NCBI RefSeq assembly: GCF_932294415.1
Contig: NC_065536.1
Coordinates: forward strand, 14,105,974 to 14,169,973
Source: Quercus robur
Lineage: Eukaryota > Streptophyta > Magnoliopsida > Fagales > Fagaceae
DNA: 64,000 nt
Direction: 5' to 3'
Numbering within the stretch: position 1 is the stretch's first letter; every line of letters begins with the position of its first letter. The position numbers were made by a program, and so were the translations under genes. Of this stretch, positions 14,806-26,289 are shown piece by piece. The notes under the pieces are model-generated. The model did not search any database, had not been told where the DNA came from, and worked only from the letters and a program-made list of their open reading frames with translations.

Positions 14806-15512
14806 GGGATGGCGATTTTGCCCCGCCTCACTTCACCTTGTGTGGGTTTTCCTCACCCCGTAAAGATGGTGGGGCGGGGATGGAACGAGAATTTAGCCCC
14901 ACATTATGGGGCAAGGCAAGGATAGGTTTAGACTTTTTAGACCCACCCCACCCCGCCCCGCCCCGCCCCGCCCTGCCCCGCCCAACTTTGATAAGGGTAA
15001 AATTGTGATTTTTTCATATCCTAAAGCCCTACCATTTAAACAAACATATCATCAATTTATTTTATTCTACCCAACGTGGCTCTCTACCTCTTTTCTCTCT
15101 CTAGCAAAGTTGGAAATAGGGTACCAATTTTAACGTTTTCTTTTGTCTTTATTAGAAACAAGTTTATATACTATTGAGTCATTGTTTTTGTATTATGAGA
15201 TTTTTCATTTTTATTTTGATATTGTTTTGTTAAACACTTAGATAATATTAATCAATTTTTGCTAAAAATTAGTTTAATTTGATGGGATAAATTTATTTTT
15301 AATTTCAAGTATATTTTTATTAATGAAATATATTTTATTAAAAAAAATTTGTAATAGTTGTGGGAAAATTAGCAAGAAGTAGAGTATTACAAGGTGGGGC
15401 GGGGCTTCGCGGAGCCCCAAGGGACTGGGATGGGGTAAGGCAAGACAAAATCATGCTGGACGGGAGCGAAGACCCCATCATTCGGCCGCCCTGCCCCATT
15501 GCCATCCCTATG
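14806..15512. mobile_element. GC-rich non-autonomous hAT-like element
   Basis: The left end begins GGGATGGCGATTTTGCCCCG. The inverse complement of the right end reads CATAGGGATGGCAATGGGGC, so the tips are inverted repeats. The flanks are TCCAATTG (14798-14805) and CCCAATTG (15513-15520), an 8-bp duplication with one mismatch, as expected of hAT. The interior has runs of CCCCG and GGGGC, far GC-richer than the surroundings. No transposase frame is present. Confidence 0.6.
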
Positions 15513-15958
15513 CCCAATTGATTTGATGGCACTACTGAGCTTTAATTCAAATTTTGTTGATTACCACTGTAACAATCTACCAAACATGGGAACAAGTGCT
15601 TTTGTTTTTATTATTATTATTGTACTAACAAAAACATGTGGAGGAGTTTTGAAGAAGGAAAAAAAAATAAAAAATAAAAAACCTAAAAGGTAGAGAGAAT
15701 AAGTGAATGAGAATAAAATAAGGAAAAAAAAAAGTTGGTAGGATATTTATTTAGAGTAAAAAAATATAAATAATGCTAACTACTTAACATCTAGAAATTA
15801 ATGTCATCGGTCATATTTTTTTTTCTTTATATTTGTTTATTATTTACTATGTTATTGCTATTTACCAATCACAATTATTATCACATCAATTTACAAAATA
15901 TTTTTTCCTAAAAAAAAAATTACAAAATGTTATGCTATAAAATTTGAAGTATCTTTAG

Positions 15959-16758
15959 TGTAGGGATGAAGGGCCCTAGAGTGTATATTGGGCCATGGGT
16001 CTTGTCCGAGGACATTTAGCAGTCCGAGGACAAGTAGGCTTTAACGGAAAGGTACCAATCGGTTAGTTATGGAAGGATTCTGGCCATAAAGGTTCGGTAA
16101 GGTTATCCTAGGATAAATGCTTCCTCGGCCAAGCAGAGCAGAGGTCAAAATGTTTGGTCTGACATCAAGAGCTACACTTCGGACGATTCTACTGGTAAGG
16201 ATAAACATCAGGAGGGAATAGGGCAGAGGGAAGCTAAGAAATATTTAAGAAAAGGCTACTGCCACCGCATTAAAAGATCTGTAGCTAACTCTTTGGCCGC
16301 ATTAATGTGGAGGTGATACTTTAACAGTGATAAGCCTTACAACTATTCTTAAAGACTTCAGGAAGGTGTTGATGGGACAAGGATAAGAGCCAGCAGCTTA
16401 ATCTACACGTGGAGGGTTGAAATGAAGAAAATAGGGTAATATAAAGAAGAAAGACCCCAATTACAGGGGATCGTCGGAGAATCTATAGAAAAAACACTAT
16501 AACAATAAGAACTGGACTTGTAATCACATTGAAAAGAGGCCTATACAAGATCTGCTCTCCTCGAACTTTGCTGAGGAAGATTTTCTTTGCACGAAACTTG
16601 TTTATCTTTGCTTTCTTGTCATCTTTAACCCATTATGATTGTTGTCCAACTCATTGAAATTTAATTTCCAGCCCACTCTCTAAAAATTCATTGTGTTGGG
16701 CTCTTTGGACCTAAATCCTTTTATCTTTTGGGCTTAAAAACCAAAACGTGCCCTTACA
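15959..16758. mobile_element. Solo LTR, 800 bp
   Basis: It begins TGTAGGG and ends CCCTTACA, the TG...CA inverted tips of an LTR. It is flanked on both sides by TTTAG (15954-15958 and 16759-16763), a 5-bp target duplication. No primer-binding site, gag or pol adjoins it, so unequal recombination probably left one LTR. Two copies of GTCCGAGGAC lie near the 5' end (about 16005-16031). Confidence 0.8.
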
Positions 16759-17328
16759 TTTAGCATTTTGCAGAACATTAAGTTTAGTATATATATAACA
16801 ATAATTTCAAAATGTTACATGAGTATTGATTGGTAACAAAATATATCGTTTCCTTAGGCAAACAAAAATTGTCTCAGGTACAAAATAGATTTCCAATGTG
16901 CAACATGTGTCTCACAAAATATCTTACTTGTGCATTAGTTTAAGTCAACGTTGTTCCTCTTGGTATAGTTTTCACTGTTTTTTTTTTTTTTTTTTAATTT
17001 TTCGTATGCATTTAGGCATACTGAGCCATTACCATAATTGGTATTTTTAGTACATTATAAGTTTCATCATAAAAACCCAAATTGCAACATTAGAATAGTA
17101 TTCTTATTTTCTCAAAAAAGGAACAGTAGCCTTCCTACAATGGAATTTTTAATTAATGAATTAAATGTTTCATATTAATATGCATTTGCAAAGACAAATC
17201 AAATAATGGAGAAAATTATAAATTTTACTAAGTGAGAAAGAGTGAAAAAATTCATTGAAAAATATTAATGCTATTTTTAAAAATCTCTTAACTAGTTTTC
17301 TCATGCTTTGCACGGATTAGCGACTAGT

Positions 17329-17331
17329 AAT

Positions 17332-17373
<42 letters not shown>

Positions 17374-17507
17374 GTTTAGAGAAAATATAATTAGATTCTA
17401 CAATTGAAGTGCAATTTTGCGCCATGTGTCATAAATTATTTATTTTTAGAGATAATTTTATTTCTTAATTTTAGAGTCAAATGTGGGATCGTATCATAAA
17501 TATTGTA
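17329..17507. repeat. (AT)n microsatellite and a flank repeat
   Basis: An (AT)n run fills about 17335-17366. The segment 17397-17507 is about 90% like 20595-20707; both include 'TTTTAGAGTCAAATGTGGGA' and end in CATAAATAT. This second copy shows what the site looked like before the Copia LTR inserted. Confidence 0.65.
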
Positions 17508-18571
17508 AAGTTGTGATTTACAACTATTTTGTATTGGCTTTAATTCCGTGTCAAATTTGATTGTAATTATGTTCAATCTTTTGTACCCTGTATTTTATGT
17601 GGGATTTTATTGTAAGGATTGTGTGTGAGAGAGAGCGTAAAGACTCAAGGAAATTGAAGACCAAAGAAGTTTTCGCAGATAGCTCACGAGTAGCCTTCCC
17701 GCAAAGTGAAGCATGTGCTCAGCACATGACTAGAATGTGAAGAGTCATGACAGATGGTGACAGTTAGTTTTCGCGAGTGTTTCGCAGATAAGACCTTCCC
17801 ACGAGATAGCCGCGAAACATTCTGTTTTGCCAATTTGTCATATCTGATACATCCTGTCCCTACCCACACTATATACACCCACATTACCCACATATGTTGA
17901 GGAGTTCATTTCAGGGAGAAAACCCTAACCACTACCCTTGAGAGTGAAAGATTGTTATACCCACAATCCTCTACACAATTCATTGTGGTTTTCCTTAACT
18001 CCTGCCTCTCCATTTCCAAATCCTTGAGAAGTTGATAGTCCAAACACTTACCACACTCATCATGAGTGTAAAGTGAGGTTTTGGTGCTGCTAGGAAGCAT
18101 TGGAAAAAGGCATTTGTTTGATGGATGCAATCGGGCTAAATTGCGTGATCCGGAGCTAAAGAAAACAAGGCTTAGCGAAGTCAGTTGGTAGTAGGAGCTT
18201 GAAGGGCTTGAGTACATGGGGTAGACTAGGCTTGGAGGGTCTTTTGTTATTCGTGTACTCCAACTTATTCTCTAGTGGATCAATTTACCGCTTGGAGGGC
18301 GGCGAAGAGGTTTTTTGCTGAGTTCTTCGGTTTCCTCTTCGCTAACATATCGGCATATTATCTTGTGTTTGCAATCTTCTTCCCTACTCTTTTAGCTTTC
18401 ATTTTACTGCTGTAATTTGATGAATATGGCTTAGAGTAGTTATATTATTTATCCACTCACATTTACTCTATTCCGCATTTAGTTTAAGTTAGAGTAAAAT
18501 CAACCGAGCCATTAATTTTTAATTTGGGGGTCTAAACAACTCTTGTGTTTTCACACATTTTCGAGCTTTCA
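17508..18571 (+). mobile_element. Probable 5' LTR of a SIRE-type Copia element
   Basis: The right edge is placed by the primer-binding site that follows it. The left edge (TGTAAAGTTGTG) is inferred because the related sequence at 20595-20707 shares everything up to CATAAATAT and diverges exactly there. The LTR ends ...GAGCTTTCA. At about 1.06 kb its length suits the SIRE/Maximus lineage. No 3' LTR is seen in the window, so the left edge is not confirmed by comparison with a partner. Confidence 0.6.
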
Positions 18572-18573
18572 AT

Positions 18574-18585
18574 TGGTATCAAAGC
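18574..18585 (+). promoter_or_regulatory. Retrotransposon primer-binding site (initiator tRNA-Met type)
   Basis: TGGTATCAAAGC, two bases after the LTR end, matches the complement of the initiator-tRNA-Met 3' end used by Copia elements (usual form TGGTATCAGAGC, here with one substitution). It marks the start of minus-strand cDNA synthesis. Confidence 0.85.
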
Positions 18586-18639
18586 AGGTACACTTGCTGT
18601 GATTTTATTACCTAAGTGTGATCCTAGACCCTTTTTGAG

Positions 18640-20472
18640 ATGGATCGATCTCAATCACTTAATGCTCCTCCATACTTTGATTGGAGCAATTACGTTTTTT
18701 GGAAAGTCCGTATAAGGGCATTTCTATGTTCTATTGATGCTAGTGTTTGGGACACTGTCGAGATAGGATGGACTAGGCCGGAGGTTACCAAATCCACATG
18801 GGATAAGGCAGCTCTTGCGGCAACTAATGCTAATAGCAAGGCTTTAAATGCTATTTTCTGTGGTATTTCTCCTAATGAATTTCACAGGATCTCTCATGTC
18901 ACAATTGCCAAGGAGGCGTGGCAAATCTTGGAGACGGCCTATGAAGGCGCCAAAAAGGTGAAGGACACCAAGTTGCAAATGCTTACCACACGCTTCGAGG
19001 AGCTAAAGATGAGTGAAGACGAGTCATTCAACTCATTTTATGGGAAGCTAAATGAAGTGGTGATTGGGAAATTCAACTTTGGAGAAAAGACGGAGGACTC
19101 CAAGATTGTAAGGAAGATTCTATGCTCATTGCCGGAGAGTTTCCATGCAAAGGTCACTACCATCGAAGAGAGCAAAGACCTTGATAAGATTAAAATTAAA
19201 GAACTCATCGATTCTCTTTAAACCTATGAGCTATCTCTACCATCTCAAAGGAAGAGCAAATCACTTGCTCTCAAGACAGTCAATGAGAGATTAAAAGCTC
19301 AAGACTCCTCGAATGAGGATAAGGTTGAAAAGGATGTGGCATATCTTGCTAAGAACTTCCGTAAGTTTCTAAAGTTCAAGAGAGATGGAAAGTCTTTCGA
19401 GAAAGGCAAATTCTCAAAGTTCAAGAAGGACAAGAAAGACTTCAAGAAGAAGGATTCAAGAGACTCCTCACCGTTTGAAATGGTCACGTGCTTTGAGTGC
19501 AAAGGGCATGGGCATGTCAAGAAAGAATGCCCCACATATTTGAAAGCGAAGGGTAAAGTCTTTGCAACTACCCTTAGTGACTCAGATGGTTCAAATTCTG
19601 ATTCGAAAGAAAGCTGTGACGGAGAAGGAAATTACTCTGCATTTATGACCATTGCACCCATGGACTCATCGAAAGATTTGAGCCTTCTAGTGGAAGAACT
19701 TGGCAAGCACACCGAAGTAGAGTTTATGGGAATTGGGGAAGAATTTGATGATGAAGATGAAGGAACCAAGGAACTGCAAGAATCTTATAATTCTCTTCTT
19801 GAGAAAACCAAAGAGTATGCTAGAGTGGCTAAGGCAACCATCAGAAAAATGAAGAAGGCTAAACAAGACTACAAGAGTATACTTGTAAGGTACAAGGAAA
19901 CAAAGTGTGAAGTTGAGGCGCTGAATGGAGAACTAACCGAGGCCTACTCCAAGTTCAAGTTTCTTGAGTTTGAAGTGATTCAAGCTAATGCCAAAGTGGA
20001 GCACGTCGCCTCCAAGAAACTTGACAAGGTGCTTGCACATCAAAAGCCTTTTTCTGACAAAAGTGGCTTAGCATATTCTGGAGAGAGTAGTTCAAGTGCC
20101 AATGTGCCCAAAGAGATGGAATTTGTTAAAGCTAAGGAACCAATGGTAGCAACACCTAGTGTTGAGAATGTAAGAGTGGAGAAGAAGCCAAATGGAATTG
20201 CTCAAAAGGTTTTGACAAAACCTCAAAATCCATATGTGGCTAAACCCAAGGTTAAAGGGAAATCTCTTCTAAAGTCTCAAAGATGTCCTCAATTTCAACA
20301 CTTCTACCACCATTGTGGAGTTAGAGGACACACAAGACCTGACTACTATAAACTTCACACATTGAAGAAAGCAGATTCTCAAAGGCTAAAAGGACAAGGA
20401 AGGGGAATTGGAATGCCAAGCAATCAAAAGGGTAAGAAGCAATCAAATGGACAATTTACATTTTCTACCTAA
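18640..20472 (+). pseudogene. Copia (SIRE/Maximus-like) gag with an in-frame stop; pol absent
   Basis: The gag starts MDRSQSLNAPPYFDWSNYVF and has the UBN2/DUF4219-type capsid region. The frame is interrupted by TAA at 19219-19221 and then continues in the same frame to 20472, so one nonsense change breaks it. A zinc knuckle CFECKGHGHVKKEC sits at about 19489-19530, after a Lys/Phe-rich segment and before an acidic Ser/Asp-rich segment and a coiled coil. A second knuckle near 20290-20350 has lost cysteines. No protease, integrase, RT or RNase H follows: the frame runs into non-element sequence at about 20445. The element therefore cannot move by itself. Confidence 0.85.
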
Positions 20473-21046
20473 CAATAGTCTTACAAGACTTTTTAAAGAG
20501 TTAAAAAAATGACTATCTATAATATTTAAATTATGAAAAAATCTCTCATGCGCTAGGCACATGAGGCTAGCCTCTCACAAGCAGGTGGGCCCTACACGTC
20601 TACAATTGAAATGCAATTTTACTCCATGCGTCCCAAATTACTTATTTTTAGAGATAGTTTTATTTCTTAATTTTAGAGTCAAATGTGGGATCACATCATA
20701 AATATCCATCCATGTGAGTTATTGTTTACAAAAATCAAAGAGTCTAGAATCATTTAGCTTAAAAAATTTTTAAATGGACAATTTACATTTTCTACCTAAC
20801 AATAGTCTTACAAGACTTTTTAAAGAGTAAAAAAAAAAAAAAAAAAAAAAAGAATGACTATCAATAATATTTAATTTATGGAAAATTCTCTCATGTGCCT
20901 AACGCATGAGATACCAGCTCTTAAATTACGTATGTAAAAATTATAATATGCATCTTAATGTATATATCTCATGCGCCTAGCGCATGAGATACCAACTCTT
21001 AAATTACATATGTAAGAATTATACTATGCATCTTAATGTATATCTT
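20445..21046. repeat. Flank tandem duplications after the truncated Copia element
   Basis: The block starting AAATGGACAATTTACATTTT at about 20446 recurs at about 20772, a shift of roughly 326 bp, and both copies are followed by related sequence ending in GCATGAG. A second, shorter tandem pair of about 78 bp occupies 20889-20966 and 20968-21046; each copy holds a CATG...CGCATGAG palindrome and 'TATGCATCTTAATGTATAT'. The segment 20595-20707 repeats 17397-17507. Confidence 0.7.
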
Positions 21047-21288
21047 TTAAGTATATTCATGCATATGCATGGGGTAATAAGCTGGTATATATAAAATCAA
21101 AACAATTTGACTTGTAATTGGCTTCCTATTAAATTTCCATATAACTTTCTAAGGCCTTTTATATATAATATCCATTACAATGTCACATAAAATATTTTTA
21201 TTAATTTTATAGATTTTTTTTCATGTGAGAAAACAATTTAATGGAAAATTTTTAACAAGTTTGACGGAACACCTAAATTGAATAAATA

Positions 21289-21964
21289 GGAAAAAATTAC
21301 AAATTAACACCAATCCCCAAACAATTTCGTTAATTAGCAACATTTTTAAACTATTTAGGAAACTAACATCTCAAGTTTAAGAAACTCAATTTTGCTCTTC
21401 CTTGAAGCAAACAGAATGAAGCAAACATGACACCAAAGCGAAGCTACAAAGCAAGAAGCAAACACGGAAGACAACAAGCCAGAAAAAAGGCGATGCAAGA
21501 AAAACAACGAACCAACAACCAACCCAAAAACAACGAACCAACAACAAACCTAGATCTGCAACCCCACGAACCCAGATCTCCCTAACCCAATCTCTCAGTT
21601 CGAACTGCGGTGAAGGCCCCAAGCAGTGGTGACGAAGGCTCCGACAATCATCGCCACCATCGATGGTGGTTTGATCTCAACCTCTGCTCTTTGAACTTCC
21701 ATGGCCGAGCTTTTGGGTTTGGGTATACTGATTTGATTTGGAGAATGAAAAAAAAAAAAAAAAAAAAGGTTGCAAGACCTGAAACTCAAGTCTCTAAAAC
21801 TCGAGTTTCACAAAGATTTTAATCCAAAATCGAGTATTAGAGAATCAATTTGCTCTAGTAAACTCGAGTTTATTAGTCTTGAAATGCTAGTTTCCTAAAT
21901 AGTTTGAAAACCTGGCTAACTGACAAAATTGTTTAAGAATAGATGTTATTTTGAAAAAAAAACC
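21289..21964. mobile_element. Non-autonomous Mutator-like element
   Basis: Both flanks are TGAATAAATA (21279-21288 and 21965-21974), a 10-bp target duplication. The inverted ends extend about 90 bp: AAACTATTTAGGAAACTA at 21347-21364 is matched in inverse orientation by TAGTTTCCTAAATAGTTT at 21888-21905. The interior contains a less AT-rich stretch (about 21540-21740) with the codon-like texture of a captured gene fragment, but I cannot name a source. No transposase is present. Confidence 0.7.
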
Positions 21965-21977
21965 TGAATAAATATAA

Positions 21978-23576
21978 TGTTGGAAAAATGCATGTTTGTA
22001 TCGCATACAAAATATACGCAGCTGAAAATTAACGAATCTACTTCATTCGTAATTGATAACATGTACTATATAAGTTTCAAAATTCAAGAACAAGCGAGCG
22101 TACCTTGGTGCGGTGAAATTCAAAAATAAAATATTAGAAGTTCTTGGGAATACTTTTAATCTTCACTCCAATTCCACTTAATGCCCAAGAAGTGTGGTCT
22201 CTCAACTAGCTTTCAAAGGGAGAATAAGAGAGTGTCTTATACTCACATACACACCATTTCATTCCTTATATGATCTTAATAATAAATAAATAAATAAACC
22301 TTATGAAATTTTGTATGTTTCTCTTCTTATATATAACTGATTATCTAATTGTGCTAGCCTTTTGGGTCATTCCAATTGGGTTTTAATATGTGGCTTGAAG
22401 TGGGACCAAAAGGGAACAAATAAGACTCTAGCTCCAATGGGCCTTGGGCTTTTTTATCAACTCTTGACAAGTCCAAAGTTACCATTAATTATATTCAATA
22501 CCACTATATAAATATAATTGCACTCTAGGTCTTATTAATAAATTATATCCCAAAACTTTATTATACATGCAACCTCTTCATTAAAATATTTGTAGTAATA
22601 TAAAGTCATGATTGTTGACTGCCACTTTAAATATTACTACTCCAATGGGCCTTGGGCTTTTTTATCAACTCTTGACAAGTCCAAAGTTACCATTAATTAT
22701 ATTCAATACCACTATATAAATATAATTGCACTCTAGGTCTTATTAATAAATTATATCCCAAAACTTTATTATACATGCAACCTCTTCATTAAAATATTTG
22801 TAGTAATATAAAGTCATGATTGTTGACTGCCACTTTAAATATTACTACATCTTGATCGTTGAGTATCCAGTTTAATTCTTTAAGTTATTCATCATATATT
22901 TATGAAATTCAATTTCATAAATATATACTTTAGTAACTCCTTACTAAAGTGGTTGGGCCCAACACTTTGAATAACCAAACCCATTAAACTTATCTCAAGA
23001 TAATATTTTATATTTCTGTTAAGAAATTATGTATTCCATCTTGAGAATATATGTTTCATCAGCATTAAATGCGGTTGCCCAACATACTAAGGTTTTGATC
23101 GTTGCTTTAGATCCCACTCCTAATATATCAAAGCAATCTACACTTCATGATCAGGTCCATTATTCTCTCAGGATTAAGAGTTCATGTAAATTGAAGTCGT
23201 GAAATTTATTATTCATTTGACAGTCGTTAGGAGAATAATAAATCTCACAACGGTCTAGTTCAATATGTCTTAACTCTTAAAACATATCAACATATCAACT
23301 AAAAGTCTTTATTTCTATGATCAAAACAAATCATCTTAATTGATATATTATAGTTTTCGCAGATGAAATGCCTAATTTCATCACTGATTACGAACTAAAA
23401 TTCTGAGTTTACAAAGAACTTGTGATTTTTATCTTCTGTGACTAAATCACATACTATGCTTCTCATGGACTAAGATAATGTCCCATTAGTTCAATTATAA
23501 ATAATCTCATATAATTAAACAAATTATTTATTTATAACATGCCAATAAATTAGATTTTAGGGCATAAACTCTAACA
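21978..23576 (-). mobile_element. Solo LTR, 1.6 kb, with an internal tandem duplication
   Basis: It is bounded by TGTTGGAAAAATGC on the left and GGGCATAAACTCTAACA on the right, and flanked by TATAA on both sides (21973-21977 and 23577-23581). The inverse complement begins TGTTAGAGTTTATGCCC, a start common in plant Copia LTRs, hence the minus orientation. A perfect 208-bp tandem repeat (22432-22847) lies inside. Its left target duplication overlaps that of the neighbouring Mutator-like element. Confidence 0.8.
22432..22847. repeat. Perfect 208-bp tandem duplication
   Basis: The unit starting CTCCAATGGGCCTTGGGC at 22432 repeats from 22640 with no difference that I could see over its whole length. 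This points to a very recent duplication, or to an assembly or collapse artefact. Confidence 0.9.
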
Positions 23577-23581
23577 TATAA

Positions 23582-24950
23582 AACTTAGGGAACTCAATTT
23601 AATAAAAATAAAGTTAGAGGAAAAATGAATTTCAAGCAAACTTAGGGATTGCAATTTTTATTTAAGACAAAAATAAAAAATTTCATATTTAAAATATAAA
23701 AGGAAATATATAAAAAAGTGAATGTGAGAAACACGTTCACCGGGTAAAACGTGAAGAATCTGGCCCATGGTGTTAAAGAGTGTATGATAAAGTAATAATT
23801 TTATTTTAAATACTATGGTTATAAAATTTTCACAACATTTTTATAATAAATACTATGGTTACTAGTTGTTATTAGTAAACAACTTACCACCTAAGATTTG
23901 TTGTAAAAATATTGTGAAAATATTATGGATATTGCACCGTTTTTTTTTTAATGCCATAAAGCAATATAATTAGCCTTTTAAATAACTAGTGTGGGTTGCA
24001 CGTGCTGGCCCTTTAGTGAGAAAATTAATATAAATTTTTTTTTTTTGAAGAAGTATGAAGTCATGTACTTAAATTTAAAATAGATATTTGAATATTTATT
24101 TATTATGACAATTTCTTAGAACTTATTTGCTAAATGTAATATCTACTCACCAAAAAATGCTACAAAGAATGATAATGAATATCATCATCTTTCTACAATA
24201 TTTAAATTTTCACAATGAATGATAATATATGCTACAATTTTTTTGAAGATCTTCATTAAATTAAATACTTGCAATCATCTACAATGAAGATTTTGTTATT
24301 CATATTTCATTCTTTATTATCTTATTTTATGAGTCTAACTACAATATTTAGCTTACTTATTTTTAATGAATACCCTTTTAAGCAAGAAAATAAATTAAAA
24401 AAAGAACAAAATAACAAAAGACATATGTCATCAAAGTTTCTATTAGATAAAATTATAAGTCTAGAAGATTTAAACCTAATAAATTAGTATTCTCTAGGTA
24501 ACAAATAGAACACCATATATCATTATTCTAACTTTCCAAGCATGACTACCAGTCTACCACATAAAATTCAAAATACACAGAAATTTTTTGGGACATTATA
24601 ATTTAGTAGGAGCATATTAGACATTGCACAATGGAATATTTTAGGAATTATAAGATTTTGTTAGGGCTTAACTAAGAGAGAAACAATAGGGGTATATACT
24701 CATTTACAAAATATAAATGATGAAATTATTCAACTTTAGTTTAGAGGGGAATGCAACTACCTCGAATAAAAAGGAGGAAAGTTTTACTTCGTCAATTTGT
24801 GTGTGTTATGTGTGTGTTAAACAATATGTGTGTGTGTGTTTATTTATAAAAATAAAAAAAATAAAAAAAAATAAAAAAAATAAAAAAAAAAACTTGAAAC
24901 AATGTGTTAAAAAAAAAAACCAAACTAAAAAAATTATGCATTAAACAATG
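23582..24950. other. AT-rich intergenic DNA with MITE debris
   Basis: About 23830-23935 holds a hairpin-like MITE fragment in which TTTTCACAACATTTTTATAA is answered in inverse orientation by TTGTTGTAAAAATATTGTGAAAA. A (GT)n run lies near 24798-24840, followed by A-rich microsatellite DNA. No gene was found. Confidence 0.45.
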
Positions 24951-26000
24951 AATTTTAGTTCAACAAATTGAATAAACCCAAAAACAAGTCTAGAAGCGCA
25001 ACAAAAAGTCACGATATTTTTACAATACCTTTATTTCTAGCTATGGTGGGTCTTAGTCTGGTATTTTATTATTTTATTTTATAGTAATGTTATGTCCACA
25101 ATATTTTCATAATAAATCTTAGGTGGTAAATTGCTACTAGTTTTAAATTGGGCTAACCACTTTAAACCGTGCGTTTAAAAATAAAATAAAGGCCAACTGA
25201 AGAAAATTGTGCCTAAAACAATGAATTTTGGCTTACTAAATTTGACTTAACCAAAAAAAGAGTCTAGAAACACAACAAAAAGTCACGATATTTTTACAAT
25301 ACTTTTATTTTTAGCTATGGTGGGTCCTATTATGATATTTTATTATTTTATTTTAGAGTAATGTTACATCCACAATATTTTCATGATAAATCATAGATAG
25401 TAAATTGCTACTGGTTTTAAATTGGGCTAACCACTTTTAACCGTGCATTTAAAAATAAAATAAAAAGCCAACTAAAGAAAATTATGCCTAAAACAATGAA
25501 GTTTGGCTTACTAAATTTGACTAAACAAAAAAATGAAGTCTAGGAACACAACAAAATGTCATACAAAAAATAAGTTTAGGAATATAACAAAATGTCACAA
25601 CATTTTCATAATATTTTTTATTTCCAGCTGTGGTAGATTCCAGTTTGATATTTTATTATTTAATTTTTACGTCCACAGCATTTTCACAACAAATCTTAGG
25701 TAAAAAATTATTACTGGTTTTAAAATTATGTATTAAAAAAAAACAAACAAAAAGACAATACAAGAAAATTATGCGTGAAACATACAGTGAATTTTGGCTC
25801 ACCCAATTTGACTATATGTTCTAAAAAAGAAGTCTAAGAATATAACAAAATATTAAAACATTTTCACAATTTTATTTTTAGAATCTGAATAAATATATTT
25901 TTATTTTATTTGAGAGAAATGATACATTCTTAAAAATTTTAGAATAAATTATAAATAACAAGTTACTATTGGTTTTAAATTGAACCCACTACTGATATCA
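24950..26000. repeat. Tandem array, about four diverged copies of a ~270-bp unit
   Basis: The anchor ACGATATTTTTACAATAC recurs at 25011 and 25285 (period 274), with more diverged copies near 25590 and 25855. Each unit contains CACAATATTTTCATRATAAA and 'GGTTTTAAATTGGGCTAACC'-type sequence. It appears related to the MITE debris just upstream. Confidence 0.65.
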
Positions 26001-26289
26001 ATTTTTTATCCTTCAAAAATACCTTGCCACATAAAATTTGTTACAAAATTATTGTGAAAAATGTTGTGGACATAGCATTTCTTTTTATTTTATTTTATTT
26101 TATTTTGATCTATAAGGAACTGAGATGTCGCGATTGTGAAAATATTGTGACAAGAAGAAGATGTTATAACATTTTCATAATACATTTATATTTAGTTGTG
26201 ACTGGTCTCAATCTCTTATTTTATTATTTTATTTTGACATTTAAAAAATTAACACCTCAATAATTATGAAAATATTGTAAAAATTTGTT

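Larger units (their letters stand above)
14213..17328 (+). mobile_element. Helitron-like element with two nested insertions
   Basis: The left end reads A|TCTATATATACTATAAAATC. The right end reads GCACGGATTAGCGACTAGT, a CTRRT-type terminus (CTAGT at 17324-17328) preceded by a weak CATGC-TTT-GCACG hairpin. These match the ends typical of plant Helitrons: TC at 5', a hairpin plus CTRRT at 3', and no target duplication. The base after CTAGT is A rather than the expected T, which weakens the call. No Rep/helicase is present, so it would be non-autonomous. The T/C-rich stretch at about 14400-14760 looks like captured 5'-UTR sequence. A hAT-like element (14806-15512) and a solo LTR (15959-16758) lie inside it. 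Confidence 0.45.

Noticed and set aside
14820..15500. GC-rich patch as a CpG-island-like promoter
   Set aside because: The GC richness coincides exactly with a transposon bounded by inverted ends and an 8-bp duplication; no gene follows it.
21386..21822. Overlapping open frames on both strands near 21.4-21.8 kb
   Set aside because: They lie wholly inside a Mutator-like element with clear ends and target duplications, and no known domain is visible.
22432..22847. Repeats in the window as a CRISPR array or a bacterial insert
   Set aside because: No short repeats with regular unique spacers occur anywhere; all repeat structures fit plant transposons or tandem duplications.
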